Positions 40,448 to 49,441 of a stretch of DNA of 64,000 nt are shown piece by piece; the first letter of the stretch is position 1; each line of letters begins with the position of its first letter. The stretch is from IMG/VR virus record IMGVR_UViG_3300011113_000805, positions 124,001-188,000 of that record; one strand, written 5' to 3'. Both the position numbers and the translations under genes were made by a program. The stretch comes from a virus. Below the pieces are notes generated by a model. The model was not told the origin of the DNA, did not search any database, and worked only from the letters and a program-made list of their open reading frames with translations.

Positions 40448-40983
40448 TCCCAATAGACCTCTTCACCACGTCGATAATACTTCAAATTCTGTCGTGCAGA
40501 TTCTTTTGAGAAATGACCGTCGCGATATGTTGCATAGTTGTTCGGAATAAGGGCAAATTGACCGGTTTTAAGAGCAATAAGATTAAGTGGTTTATGCTCT
40601 TCCGGATATCTGCTATAACCGTCAGTCCAATCAATCATGATACCGGTATGTCTACCAATTCCTTTGAAAGGTGCATGCACCTCACATGCAAGACCTTCAA
40701 GATACTTTGCATGAAATGTTTCAATATCATCACCCATTGCTGCCCATGGCATGAGCTGCTCTCGAGGTAAGGAAAAATCATTTGTTGTTGAGAGAGCATG
40801 AATAGGCATACCGCTCCAATGGGCGCCTGACTCAAGGAAAACATGGCACATGAGTGTTTGATATTCTCGAGAATAAACACCATGCCAAATCCCAGGAGTC
40901 ATGCCTGGTGGCATGCTAGGACCAAGAAATTCGTTTTTCACGTTAACGTAAAGATGAAAAGGTAGGTTAGCGTGTTTTCCCAT
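40444..40983 (-). CDS. Hypothetical protein
   Basis: 179 residues from the ATG at 40983; earlier starts would run far into the upstream gene. MGKHANLPFHLYVNVKNEFL, TPGIWHGVYSREYQTLMCHV and FKGIGRHTGIMIDWTDGYSR contain several His and Trp but no motif I can name. Confidence 0.6.
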   Translation of the reverse strand: MGKHANLPFHLYVNVKNEFLGPSMPPGMTPGIWHGVYSREYQTLMCHVFLESGAHWSGMPIHALSTTNDFSLPREQLMPWAAMGDDIETFHAKYLEGLACEVHAPFKGIGRHTGIMIDWTDGYSRYPEEHKPLNLIALKTGQFALIPNNYATYRDGHFSKESARQNLKYYRRGEEVYWE

Positions 40984-41005
40984 GTTTGATAATATCATTC
41001 CTACG

Positions 41006-42055
41006 TCATGATTTATATCTTCCTGTTGATACCCACCTATCCTTGTTTCTGACTTTGCTCCGGAGTGTTCGGACAAGTCCATCGATAGGCTCTTCGTCAC
41101 CAGCTTTCACTCTTTGGAGCATTGACAGGAGTCGGCTAGCCTCACTTGGTTCCATAAAAGTCCTATAGCCAGGAGGAAAACCTGCTGAGGCCGCAGTGAG
41201 ATATCTCTCAATGTCTCCTATCATTCTGTCCTTACCTGGATCAACCTCACCAGCAGCTAGTCTCTTGAGGCGATCATACACGTTTCCAATCGGAATGCTG
41301 GCCTTGTCTGAGAATGTCGCATAGATTGGTGCCATTAGTCGCTGCAAATCTGCATAAGTTTTCTCTGGTATCTTGAAAGGCTTCGAAGTGCCGGAGACAA
41401 AGATACCCTCGGGTGGTCCTCCAAGAATGCTCTCACCAAAGATCTCCATCAGCGCTCCTGACACAGTGAGCTCAAGGCTCTTCTTCTCTTCCTTGGAGAG
41501 GGCCCTCCCGGTGCCTATCTTGGTGAGATACTCCTCCAGCTGGAGGCGAGTTTCAGGACTCAGGGGTCGAGGTCTCTTCGTAATGTCTTGCTGTGTGAGG
41601 AACTTGAGCCGGGACTGCTGGTTATTGAGTTCACTAGCCATCTCACTAGTCATCTTACCTGTGAATTCAATGGCAATATTCTTGTCACCGATGACATAGT
41701 CGATGTAGTCCGGACGCCTGTCATTCTTGATTACTTCGAACTTGAATGAGATATTTGGAACATTTACAGGGATGGAGGAATTTTCAATGGTTGCCCGTAC
41801 ACCGGCAATATCTGCCCACGTATTTTCACTGCCAGAATCGTCATCCTTGAATTTCGCTAGAACCTCTCCTTTCCTGATCTCTACGGCCAGGTGCTGTCCT
41901 GCAAGTTTTTCAGTATAGCTTGCAAGTGGTTCCCGACCCAGGATGTCCTGAAGAACCATCGAGATGTCATCCGGTGTTAGATCAGCAAGTTTAGGAGTCG
42001 GTGCTTCCAGCATAAGTCTTACTAGCTGCCTGACGATTGCGAATTTTTGATTCAT
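41006..42055 (-). CDS. Large hypothetical protein with capsid-targeting-like leader
   Basis: 349 residues. It begins MNQKFAIVRQLVRLMLEAPT, an amphipathic leader of the type seen on the effector paralogues, although its LMLE does not fit the (I/L)-x-E rule exactly. The middle has YIDYVIGDKNIAIEFTGK, and further on LGGPPEGIFVSGTSKPFKIP, a pattern I associate with unassigned head-associated proteins of T4-like phages. It overlaps the next gene by four bases. Confidence 0.6.
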   Translation of the reverse strand: MNQKFAIVRQLVRLMLEAPTPKLADLTPDDISMVLQDILGREPLASYTEKLAGQHLAVEIRKGEVLAKFKDDDSGSENTWADIAGVRATIENSSIPVNVPNISFKFEVIKNDRRPDYIDYVIGDKNIAIEFTGKMTSEMASELNNQQSRLKFLTQQDITKRPRPLSPETRLQLEEYLTKIGTGRALSKEEKKSLELTVSGALMEIFGESILGGPPEGIFVSGTSKPFKIPEKTYADLQRLMAPIYATFSDKASIPIGNVYDRLKRLAAGEVDPGKDRMIGDIERYLTAASAGFPPGYRTFMEPSEASRLLSMLQRVKAGDEEPIDGLVRTLRSKVRNKDRWVSTGRYKS

Positions 42056-42822
42056 AGCATAAACCTCACAAGATTTCTAATAAGCCTCTCAGACACAGCC
42101 GACCATTCACTTCGAGGACAAAGTCTAATTGCACTAGTTGAAAGAGTATTGAAAACTTCCTCAGCAATTCTATCAGGGAGAGGGGGCAACATTGGCAAAA
42201 ATCCCTCTTTGTCACCATCGCACAGCATCTTTCGCATATGCGTACCACTAATCTCAACTGTGCTTGACCTTGGAATTCCAAATTTCATAATGCTGGTACC
42301 AAAGCTTCCTGGATAAAGCTTGTTCATAAGACTCTCAGGATAATTTTGATTGATGTCATCGATGTCAGAATAAACAGTGATCACTGTATCATTCGGATTG
42401 ACAGTAATGCCAACATATGGAAGCGTCACCGAATCATCACCTGCTTCGCTAGCCTTATGTAGAACTTCCAAGACCTTATGCACTGAGGTGATGGGAGAAG
42501 GAAGAATGCCATCGGCGGGTGTTAGCACCGTAACATTAGGTGGAAACTCCAGATTTGGAATCAACAAAGTTTCCCAGATGTACTTCATATCCTCACCAAA
42601 TATTGGTGTCTCACCAGGGATAGGCCTCTCCTTACCTCCACTTTTCTTTATTCCAGGCTTTGTTCCTCTACTTGTGTATGAAACAAGCACAAAGACCTCA
42701 TCATTTTCAGGTGATCCCTCAATAGCTACGCCAGATGCATCACCTAGTGCCGCTAGCTGAACTAGCATATGATGCCCCAGATGATAAGGTTTTGCTGACA
42801 TTGGCACCAATCCAATTCTCAT
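42052..42822 (-). CDS. Nucleotidyltransferase of the HxGH (cytidylyltransferase) fold
   Basis: 256 residues, ATG with GAGG five bases upstream. IGLVPMSAKPYHLGHHMLVQ holds HLGH, and VEISGTHMRKMLCDG is the IS-x-T-x-x-R motif that closes the active site in NMN and pantetheine-phosphate adenylyltransferases. The long middle (DDINQNYPESLMNKLYPG) is unusual. The substrate is unknown; nicotinate/nicotinamide nucleotide is one option. Confidence 0.75.
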   Translation of the reverse strand: MRIGLVPMSAKPYHLGHHMLVQLAALGDASGVAIEGSPENDEVFVLVSYTSRGTKPGIKKSGGKERPIPGETPIFGEDMKYIWETLLIPNLEFPPNVTVLTPADGILPSPITSVHKVLEVLHKASEAGDDSVTLPYVGITVNPNDTVITVYSDIDDINQNYPESLMNKLYPGSFGTSIMKFGIPRSSTVEISGTHMRKMLCDGDKEGFLPMLPPLPDRIAEEVFNTLSTSAIRLCPRSEWSAVSERLIRNLVRFML

Positions 42823-42880
42823 TTTGACCTCATAACTTTCAGATCATACATATGACTTTCAAAAACAAGAAATCAATCTT

Positions 42881-43093
42881 GTGTCACAGAATAACTCAGA
42901 ATGTATCTTGTGTGGTGGTATATGTTACCCTTTATGGTCAGGAGGGTTAAATCCTGATTCATTCTGTGACACTGGTGAGCATCCTGAGGGTTGGCCATTG
43001 TCAATAAAATTAACAAAGGCCATATGGCCTTTGTCGACGAATTCATTGCTGCCTATGAAATTACAATGTCTCGCATTGTCAATTGCAAAGTGA
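42881..43093 (+). CDS. Doubtful small Cys-containing protein
   Basis: 70 residues from a GTG. SECILCGGICYPLWSGGLNP then DSFCDTGEHPEGWPL looks like a small zinc-binding protein (C-x2-C...C), but the rest runs through a terminator palindrome and into the convergent gene, and no SD is visible. An 11-base inverted repeat (TGTCACAGAAT at 42882 with ATTCTGTGACA at 42961) brackets the plausible part. Confidence 0.3.
   Translation: MSQNNSECILCGGICYPLWSGGLNPDSFCDTGEHPEGWPLSIKLTKAIWPLSTNSLLPMKLQCLALSIAK
43013..43034 (-). terminator. Terminator palindrome
   Basis: ACAAAGGCCATATGGCCTTTGT, a perfect 22-base palindrome, followed on the minus strand by TAATTTTATTG. It ends transcripts of the gene at 43053. 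Confidence 0.7.
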
Positions 43094-43553
43094 TGAACCA
43101 GGGTTCTCCCATTCCACCTGCAAGCTCATTGACAGCTAGTGCGCTTGGATGACCCAGCATACTCCATTTCTCAAGATTCACGCCTTCATGATCTTGAACA
43201 AGAAGATTGCAACGAAGAGGCGTAGACTTCTTGAGCCAAGCGAAAAGCTTACTTGTGAGACCCGGAATAACACGAATCTCAACCACCATTTCACCTGTTG
43301 TTGCCTCTCCTGGAGTGAAAACACTCCATTTAATGGAATCAACTTCAAGTTCAGGCATGCTTTCAATGCTTAAACTCCACTGAGGTGACTCATCAACCCC
43401 CTCAGGAGCTTCTGTCTCATCAGCAACCATCAGGCCTGCTGATGCCAAAACCTCAGGCATTGTTCGAAAATCAACAGGTGGAGATGCTACTTCACTAGGG
43501 GCATCAGCAGAATCGGAAATCTCAGCATTACGACGCTTTCTGGAAAATTTCAA
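43053..43553 (-). CDS. Hypothetical acidic protein
   Basis: 166 residues. A basic start (MKFSRKRRNAEI), an acidic Pro-rich linker to about residue 60, then a folded part (VEIRVIPGLTSKLFAWLKKS, MLGHPSALAVNEL). ATGA overlap with the small gene upstream. Not recognised. Confidence 0.6.
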   Translation of the reverse strand: MKFSRKRRNAEISDSADAPSEVASPPVDFRTMPEVLASAGLMVADETEAPEGVDESPQWSLSIESMPELEVDSIKWSVFTPGEATTGEMVVEIRVIPGLTSKLFAWLKKSTPLRCNLLVQDHEGVNLEKWSMLGHPSALAVNELAGGMGEPWFITLQLTMRDIVIS

Positions 43554-43750
43554 CTCTCACCCCATGACTTTACAGTCTCGGTAATTGCAGAAGCAAATTC
43601 TTTTTGAGCTCGAGTCTCATCCCAAACAGAGATGCCCCATGCCTTCATCAGTACTTGTTTTACATCATCATCAAACTCAATCTCAACTTCACTGCTTCCA
43701 TTGAGACCTTGCTTAATGCCTTTTACACGAATTGGAACTTGTTTTCTCAC
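43550..43750 (-). CDS. Hypothetical small protein
   Basis: 66 residues, RKQVPIRVKGIKQGLNGSSE then an acidic strand and helix. Not recognised. Coupled by overlap to the next gene. Confidence 0.55.
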   Translation of the reverse strand: MRKQVPIRVKGIKQGLNGSSEVEIEFDDDVKQVLMKAWGISVWDETRAQKEFASAITETVKSWGES

Positions 43751-43790
43751 GGTATCTCCTATTAGAATGTATTGACAGAATTAAAGTTGT

Positions 43791-44531
43791 TCACTCACCT
43801 TTTGATTTCCGAAAGAGAGCAATACTGCTCACAGGCACATCTTTCACCTTCTCATTATGAAGAATCTTGACAATAATTTCACCCCACATATTCATGTTTC
43901 GATCACCGAGAATGATTGCGTGTTCTCCATAATGACGCACAAGAGTGCCAGGAGGAAACTTTTTCGGAATCGATTCCCAAGTCGCAAAGACTCCTTTGAA
44001 GGAGTCACGAAGCACTTGCACATCATCAACCTCGAGAACATTGTTCTTGGAGAACCGACTGAAAATAGAATTAAGCCGGTAACGAAGATTGCCGCGTCGT
44101 TCCCAGTAGAGAGTACTCTGGTTTTGCATGCGACGCTCGAGACCCCTCACAAGGGTGACAAAGTCATCATCCATCTGTTGGAGCTCTAGAGGACGATCTG
44201 CTCCTTCAATAATTTTTCGAGCATAAGCAACCTGCCAGACATTGAGATCTTTGCCATCCTCAAGAATATGCAAGAAACGCTGCAATGCATCGGACTCATG
44301 CTTGCGAAGGCACTTAGGGATCGTTTGACGAATTTCAGTGATAAGTGGCCAGCTCTGCCAAGACTCAGGGATGCCCTTCTTGAGAAGTTCATCCAGAATT
44401 TGACTGCCACGTCCTCGAGGTTGTTTACCACCTGCAATGGTAGAAAGAAAGCTGCCGGACCAGGTTGAACCAAGACCGGCAGCGATATAGCCTTCAGCAA
44501 GGGATGCGACCTGAGCCTGATCGAAAATCAT
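43791..44531 (-). CDS. Hypothetical protein with C-terminal barrel-like domain
   Basis: 246 residues from the ATG at 44531 (GGAGGGAAA upstream). The helical N-terminal ~170 residues include KGIPESWQSWPLITEIRQTI, then PKKFPPGTLVRHYGEHAIIL, a KOW/SH3-like end shared in style with other small genes here. Not recognised. Confidence 0.6.
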   Translation of the reverse strand: MIFDQAQVASLAEGYIAAGLGSTWSGSFLSTIAGGKQPRGRGSQILDELLKKGIPESWQSWPLITEIRQTIPKCLRKHESDALQRFLHILEDGKDLNVWQVAYARKIIEGADRPLELQQMDDDFVTLVRGLERRMQNQSTLYWERRGNLRYRLNSIFSRFSKNNVLEVDDVQVLRDSFKGVFATWESIPKKFPPGTLVRHYGEHAIILGDRNMNMWGEIIVKILHNEKVKDVPVSSIALFRKSKGE

Positions 44532-44603
44532 TTTCCCTCCATTCATAGTGAATATAATCCACTTTTGATCACAAGGGAAGGTCAGGAAGCAAATTTTTGC
44601 AAA

Positions 44604-44792
44604 TTAATCTAGAGCTTCCTGGGCTACCTTCACGGCAAGTCTGAAAGTTAGATTCCTGATAGATCTAGCCTCAGCCTTGGTTACTCTAACCTTGCCATCA
44701 GCATCAGCCTTTAGGGCCTCAGTGATCTCCTTTACCAGCGCAATGGCCTCTGGCGCAATTGTTACAAGCTCATCCGTTGTTAGTTCTGCCAT
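44604..44792 (-). CDS. Hypothetical small acidic protein
   Basis: 62 residues from the ATG at 44792, with a strong AAGGAGG nine bases upstream. All helical (LTTDELVTIAPEAIALVKEI). A hairpin TTTAGGTGCGG-GGTTT-CCGCAaaCCTAAA (44806-44834) ends exactly where the SD begins. Confidence 0.65.
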   Translation of the reverse strand: MAELTTDELVTIAPEAIALVKEITEALKADADGKVRVTKAEARSIRNLTFRLAVKVAQEALD

Positions 44793-44805
44793 GTCAGGGT
44801 CCTCC

Positions 44806-44834
44806 TTTAGGTGCGGGGTTTCCGCAAACCTAAA
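44806..44834 (-). promoter_or_regulatory. Hairpin abutting the ribosome site of the 62-residue gene
   Basis: TTTAGG-TGCGG pairs with CCGCA-CCTAAA with a two-base bulge; GGAGG follows directly on the transcript. It could be a 5' stabilising element, or the terminator of the methylase with an internal ribosome site. Confidence 0.45.
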
Positions 44835-44857
44835 ATTACATAGGACTCTCATCGTGG

Positions 44858-45601
44858 TTATTTTGTCAATGGTTGTCTCCACCAAAGAACTTCCTCAACC
44901 TTTGGCTTTTTACCATCAGTTTGCCTCTTTCCTGTTGAGGCCCTCACTCTGGTTTCTCGGTTCCACCCATGGAGTGCTTTTTCATATCTCTCACTAGTAT
45001 AGCCTGAGATGAAAACCCACGATGGAAGTTCACTAACAATCGAGAGAAACCTATCCTGATTTATGCCGGCATAATGCACACTTTGTTTTACATCATAAGG
45101 AGGATCCAGATAGACGACGTCATTTATTCCTGGTGCTATCTCTTTCAAAAATTCTTCCCAATCACGATTGGTAATCACTGCATGCTTTTCATTTAGAAGC
45201 TCTCGGGCGGCTTTCATTCTTTTAATGGTGTTTTCTCGTGAGTGACCATTTCTGTGACATGTTGTGTTAGGGCCCATCTTGAAGGTATCACCAAAACGGG
45301 CGACATAGGACTCGGCAAGATGCTTCTCTGGGCTCTCCGGGGCTTCCATCCATGCTTTCCATAGTGCCTTGTCAATAGGTGCATTATCAACAAAGTCAAA
45401 GTTACCAGCATGATCACGTAGTGCCATCAAGAAATGATGCGTTCCTATATCATTGAGACATGCAGACTCAAACATGAGGCCACTAGTGACTGTACGAAAG
45501 AAAACATTCCCCCTTCCAGTAAAGGGCTCTATCCATCTTTCAAATTTTTGTGGGAAAAAATTCACAAGCCAGGGTGCTGTCCTGGCTTTAGAACCATGCA
45601 T
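44858..45601 (-). CDS. dam: DNA adenine N6-methyltransferase (D12 class, Dam-like)
   Basis: 247 residues from the ATG at 45601 (a TTG six codons earlier is possible). KARTAPWLVNFFPQKFERWI then EPFTGRGNVFF is the SAM motif (F-x-G-x-G), and DVVYLDPPYD the catalytic DPPY. T4 Dam has 259 residues. The target is likely GATC, protecting phage DNA. The leader contains a 14-base hairpin and a 13-codon reading frame starting at 45629. Confidence 0.9.
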   Translation of the reverse strand: MHGSKARTAPWLVNFFPQKFERWIEPFTGRGNVFFRTVTSGLMFESACLNDIGTHHFLMALRDHAGNFDFVDNAPIDKALWKAWMEAPESPEKHLAESYVARFGDTFKMGPNTTCHRNGHSRENTIKRMKAARELLNEKHAVITNRDWEEFLKEIAPGINDVVYLDPPYDVKQSVHYAGINQDRFLSIVSELPSWVFISGYTSERYEKALHGWNRETRVRASTGKRQTDGKKPKVEEVLWWRQPLTK

Positions 45602-45628
45602 CTTGAATGTCGGTGTCAAGTGTGCTCA

Positions 45629-45671
45629 TTGCCTCGCTGCTATGTCTATATATAGGCTAGCAGCGAGGCAA
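45629..45671 (-). promoter_or_regulatory. 14-bp hairpin before dam
   Basis: TTGCCTCGCTGCTA (45629-45642) pairs with its complement at 45658-45671. On the transcript the 3' arm ends GAGGCAA and runs into an AUG that opens a 13-codon frame. No U run follows. Confidence 0.55.
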
Positions 45672-45679
45672 CAGCGAAG

Positions 45680-47008
45680 CTATTCGACCGGAGTGGCTTT
45701 CCAGGCATCGTATGCCGCAATCACCTTCGGATCGACATCGGAGGGATCACGAAATCGAGAAAATACAGGGAATCGCATCTTTCCATCCGGGGTGAATGGC
45801 GGTTGGTGCTCACACTCTACAATCCTACCCAGCCAGCCATCCGGATTCTGATTGATCTCGTTCTTCAGCTTGTCAGAGTATCCACCGCCCACACGAGTCA
45901 CGACACCATTGGGAGTGAGGACCCGAAATCCTCCAAACTGACCAGCTCGCTTGGTGGCATTGCCGGCCTGATACCAGCCGATAACAACACCCTCCTCGGT
46001 GGCGACAGGCTTCAGCTTCAGGATTGCGTTGGAGCGCTTCCACTTGTAAGTTGCCTTCATGTCCTTCAGCATGACACCCTCGTATCCATTGTCGAGGCAG
46101 ACTGTGTAGAAGTCACGAAGCTCCTTCTCATTCAGGCAAGTCTTTGCCTTGACATACCGAAAAGGACCGGTAGTCGTGAGATCACCATTGCCAAGGAGCG
46201 CCTTAAGTCCCTCAAGTCGATCAGCGTAAGTGAGATTGGTGGATTGAGCTTGCCAGTCGCTGAAAGGGATCCAGTCGAAGACATGATACAGCATCGAGCT
46301 ATCGTCTTTCTTGGACTTTGCCGACATCACAACCGAGGCAGACTCATTCCAGTCCTGTCCCATAACTTCACCGTCGAGGACGAAGTCGTCACCAGGAAGT
46401 TCAGAAATCGCACGCTGAATACGAGGAAGGGTCTCGAGAGGAGTTCCGTTTCGGGTGTAGAGGGTGACTTCACCACCATGCTTCACGGCGATACAACGAA
46501 GACCGTCAAGCTTCGCTTCAACACGAACAGGATAGGCAACAGGCTCGGTAATCTCCCAGGTACCATTGATGCCTTGGGTTGAGAGGCCACCGGCAAGAGC
46601 CACCGCGAAGGGAACGATAGTGCCCGGCCAGACTTTATTGACTGTCGTGTGTGAGACACCACAGCGCAGGTTGCGCCAGAGGATCCGTTCCAACCACTTC
46701 CGAGCAAGCTCGTCACCGGATGCAATGAGGGTACTGACAGCACTCTTTGCCTCGTTCCCCCTCAACTCACGCTTGTCAAGACGAAGGAGAAGGTCCAGGA
46801 ATTCGACCACCAGGTCATCGCCGTGACCACGGGATCCAACAGTTCGAGACTTGTCGTACTTAGAGACACCCCAGTTCTTCCAGGGATCGAAGGTCATTGA
46901 GAAAGTTCGATGCAGGAGACTATTGTTCTTTTCAGTTTCGAGAATTTCCTCCTTGAAAAGGCGGCTGCCATCGGACTCAAGCTTTTCGAGAATTTCAATG
47001 ACACTCAT
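45680..47008 (-). CDS. ATP-dependent DNA ligase
   Basis: 442 residues, ATG with GGAGGTAATA upstream. Adenylation motif EAKLDGLR (K166), DFVLDGEVMG, DNGYEGVMLKD and ILKLKP are motifs I, III, IV and V; an N-terminal helical DNA-binding domain and a C-terminal OB domain (GGFRVLTPNGVVTRVGGGYS) frame them. Close in size to T4 gp30 (487). Joins nicks in replication and repair. Higher in G+C than the neighbours (many third-position G/C). Confidence 0.93.
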   Translation of the reverse strand: MSVIEILEKLESDGSRLFKEEILETEKNNSLLHRTFSMTFDPWKNWGVSKYDKSRTVGSRGHGDDLVVEFLDLLLRLDKRELRGNEAKSAVSTLIASGDELARKWLERILWRNLRCGVSHTTVNKVWPGTIVPFAVALAGGLSTQGINGTWEITEPVAYPVRVEAKLDGLRCIAVKHGGEVTLYTRNGTPLETLPRIQRAISELPGDDFVLDGEVMGQDWNESASVVMSAKSKKDDSSMLYHVFDWIPFSDWQAQSTNLTYADRLEGLKALLGNGDLTTTGPFRYVKAKTCLNEKELRDFYTVCLDNGYEGVMLKDMKATYKWKRSNAILKLKPVATEEGVVIGWYQAGNATKRAGQFGGFRVLTPNGVVTRVGGGYSDKLKNEINQNPDGWLGRIVECEHQPPFTPDGKMRFPVFSRFRDPSDVDPKVIAAYDAWKATPVE

Positions 47009-47118
47009 TATTACCTCCGAACATAGGTAATATAATTACTTTGAGCATAGAAGAACACTTCTATTTGGACATTTCTTAAAAAATTTGCATATTTATTGGT
47101 TCAAGAGGCAATGCTGTG
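47009..47118. other. Divergent promoter region between ligase and the kinase
   Basis: 110 bases, A+T-rich. It contains the ATAGAAG-AACA-CTTCTAT hairpin (about 47047-47064), and GCATATTTATT close before the plus-strand gene; a similar GCATATTTAG lies before the plus-strand gene at 34868. The promoter assignment is tentative. Confidence 0.4.
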
Positions 47119-47781
47119 ATGAAGAACACGATTCAAACGTTAAGGCACATTATATCAGAGACACTTCTTCAAGAAATTGCTCCAAGAGAATTCGATCCTC
47201 ACAAGAAGGCTGTTATAGTTGCCGGACCCATGGGAGCAGGAAAAACAACAATATCAAAACTCATTCTTGGAGGTCTCGGTTTCATTAATCGAGATGTTGA
47301 CGATATGTTAGTTAGACTTCTAAAACAAGAAAAAATGAAGCTTGACATGAAGGACTACACACCAAAAGAACTAGCCGTTGTCGATAGCCTTAGAAGCAAG
47401 ACATTTGATTGGATCGAAAAGGTGCAGAAGAGAGACAGGGAAGCAGGCAGAGGTATCATTGTCAATATGACAGGCGCAAATTTTCCCTTTACAATGCAAT
47501 TGACGCAGGAGTTTGAGGACGCAGGCTACAAAGTCAAAATGCTCTTTGTAGATGTCACGCTAAAAACATCACTTGCAAGAAATAGGACCCGCGAGAGATC
47601 GGTCAATGAGAAAGTTGTTGAGGAGAAGTACCATAGGACAAAAGAAAACATTCCTAAGTTCAAGGAAGCATTCGGAGATGACTTTCACTACTTTGACTCT
47701 GAGACTGGGAAGGCGTCACTAAGCGATCCACAGGTCATAAAGATTAGCAAAGACATCACAAACTGGAGACCTGCAAGATAA
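47119..47781 (+). CDS. P-loop kinase (zeta-toxin/AAA_33-like) with capsid-targeting-like leader
   Basis: 220 residues from the ATG at 47119, or one codon earlier at a GTG with GAGG seven bases upstream. MKNTIQTLRHIISETLLQEI is an amphipathic leader with I-S-E and L-Q-E sites. Walker A is AGPMGAGKTTISK. FINRDVDDMLVRL, GRGIIVNMTGANF and SLARNRTRERS match the zeta/polynucleotide-kinase-like family. The substrate (sugar nucleotide, nucleic acid end) is unknown. One of few plus-strand genes. Confidence 0.72.
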   Translation: MKNTIQTLRHIISETLLQEIAPREFDPHKKAVIVAGPMGAGKTTISKLILGGLGFINRDVDDMLVRLLKQEKMKLDMKDYTPKELAVVDSLRSKTFDWIEKVQKRDREAGRGIIVNMTGANFPFTMQLTQEFEDAGYKVKMLFVDVTLKTSLARNRTRERSVNEKVVEEKYHRTKENIPKFKEAFGDDFHYFDSETGKASLSDPQVIKISKDITNWRPAR

Positions 47782-47786
47782 CAAGC

Positions 47787-48623
47787 CTAAGGGGAAATTG
47801 CCTTAACTGTGATTCCCATGTTGGTGACCCTCTCCTCCAACCGCCAAGCTTCATTAGGTGAAAGCGGATAGTTAGAATTGAAGTCGGAGATGATAATAAG
47901 TCTCTGGCCGCGCTTCATTCTTTCCAGTAAGGCCCAATATGAGTACCAGATCTCAGTCCCACCTGCAGGATAAGTACCTCTCCAGTCACCTGGTGTACAA
48001 CTGAGTGACCTAGAGAGGAAAACTTCTGAACCTCGAGGCCGGGCAGCGGCAATAAGTTTCATCCACTTCTTGTAGTAGCGCGCCGCCGATCCGGAAGCAT
48101 CAACGAGATAGACATCGGCCTCGAGACGACTGAGGTCTGCTGGTGACTCTTGCTTCCATGACAAAACAAGATTGACTCGTCTTGAGGCAGGATCGTGACC
48201 GGAAACTCTTTCACCGGTGCTTTGAGATCGGATACGGAGACCCCTAACTGTAAGGGTGGTCACAACAGATGCGACACGTTCGGCGGCAAGGGCCTCGTTG
48301 TGCCCGGGCTCACCGCAGCCATCGGTCATCCCTGTTAGTGTCAGGGTGCTACCAGGAGGAACATCCCTTAGGAATGTCTCAAGGCGAGTACGCTGGAATG
48401 AGTCTATAATGCTGCTACCTTCGGAAAATTCAATATCGATGCTCCTGCGCAATTCCTGTACCTCCATAGGAGCAGGCTCCCAGGGAACATCGACCGGACA
48501 GAGACAGTGAGGTGCCTGACATCGATCAAGTCCTGAGAGTTTGTGCAGATCTGTGCTAATGTCGATTGATGTGAAGAGACTGGTTCCCAGAAAGATTGCG
48601 GATATCAGGTCACTAGTAGTCAC
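47787..48623 (-). CDS. OmpA-like domain fused to a von Willebrand A domain
   Basis: 278 residues, GTG start. Residues about 60-160 are OmpA-like: FSEGSSIIDSFQRTRLETFL, TLTLTGMTDGCGEPGHNEAL, AAERVASVVTTL, SRRVNLVL. From about 168 there is a vWA domain with a full MIDAS set: VDASGS, GGTEIWY (Thr), IISDFNSN (Asp). A short hydrophobic N-terminus (LISAIFLGTSLF) may anchor it. Peptidoglycan binding plus a metal-dependent protein-binding domain suggests an envelope role. Confidence 0.7.
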   Translation of the reverse strand: MTTSDLISAIFLGTSLFTSIDISTDLHKLSGLDRCQAPHCLCPVDVPWEPAPMEVQELRRSIDIEFSEGSSIIDSFQRTRLETFLRDVPPGSTLTLTGMTDGCGEPGHNEALAAERVASVVTTLTVRGLRIRSQSTGERVSGHDPASRRVNLVLSWKQESPADLSRLEADVYLVDASGSAARYYKKWMKLIAAARPRGSEVFLSRSLSCTPGDWRGTYPAGGTEIWYSYWALLERMKRGQRLIIISDFNSNYPLSPNEAWRLEERVTNMGITVKAISP

Positions 48624-49013
48624 TCAGGCATCATCCTGCTGCACAAGGATATTAACAGGGGTAAGGAGATTGACTTGTAGTATATTACCATTGGTTGCAT
48701 CCTGGATCATTCCTGAATCATCCTGAGGTACATCCCACAGGTATTCCGGAAGAACATTGTTTGAGTGTAACCATAGCAATTTATTGTCAATGTAAAGCTT
48801 GTACCACTTGCCTACTGAGACAATAAAAACACCAATTTGCTTGACAGGAACATTCACCTTTCCTGTCACCCGAACGTTCCCTCTTTCAGCTATTTCTAGA
48901 AACTTCCATCCTGTCACTGTGCCTGAAAGGAGTTTTCTTGAACGAACTAGTGCTCCTGGTTCGATTGATTGGTCATTTGATTTCATTCGGGATTCAGATT
49001 TAAGGGTGATCAT
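48624..49013 (-). CDS. Hypothetical barrel-like protein
   Basis: 129 residues from the ATG at 49013 (AAGGATACAG upstream, 14-base overlap). EPGALVRSRKLLSGTVTGWK, NVRVTGKVNVPVKQIGVFIV and WYKLYIDNKLLWLHSNNVLP are beta-rich. Not recognised. Confidence 0.6.
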   Translation of the reverse strand: MITLKSESRMKSNDQSIEPGALVRSRKLLSGTVTGWKFLEIAERGNVRVTGKVNVPVKQIGVFIVSVGKWYKLYIDNKLLWLHSNNVLPEYLWDVPQDDSGMIQDATNGNILQVNLLTPVNILVQQDDA

Positions 49014-49170
49014 CTGTATCCTTCTGATTCTCTATTGATCTTAAACCTAGCAGTGATAAGGCACAAATGAGTGCAACCATTGCAAAACAACCAAAGGCTG
49101 CCCAATTGTACCTGGTGTCAAAAAGTACGATCAGCAATAGAAACACTATATCATTTAAGATTTCAGCCAT
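49000..49170 (-). CDS. Small membrane protein
   Basis: 56 residues from the ATG at 49170. Two hydrophobic segments (ILNDIVFLLLIVLF and FGCFAMVALICALSLLGL) separated by DTRYNWA form a helical hairpin in the inner membrane. Such small hairpins can be holin-like, but there is no other lysis gene beside it. Confidence 0.55.
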   Translation of the reverse strand: MAEILNDIVFLLLIVLFDTRYNWAAFGCFAMVALICALSLLGLRSIENQKDTDDHP

Positions 49171-49243
49171 ATGCTGCTTAGCCTCTTGTAAAATTATACT
49201 ACTAAACAAAGCATGTTACACATGCAGCTGAATTAATGAGACG

Positions 49244-49441
49244 TTATTCAATAGATGCAACTGCATCTACTATCTGGGATGCAATTGTCTGTGCAACTTC
49301 ATTAGTAACTGGCTCACCAATTACGTGCGAATCCAGGATAAAGTTAACATCTTCCTCATAAAGCAAGACTGTTACTAGCACAGCATTAGGCTCATCACCA
49401 TATGGTCCTTCTGTGCAAATTCTTTGTGCTAATACTTTCAT
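49244..49441 (-). CDS. Hypothetical small protein
   Basis: 65 residues from the ATG at 49441 (GAGGTG eight bases upstream, TAATG overlap with the fibre gene). KVLAQRICTEGPYGDEPNAV, a beta strand pair and a helix. Not recognised. Confidence 0.55.
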   Translation of the reverse strand: MKVLAQRICTEGPYGDEPNAVLVTVLLYEEDVNFILDSHVIGEPVTNEVAQTIASQIVDAVASIE

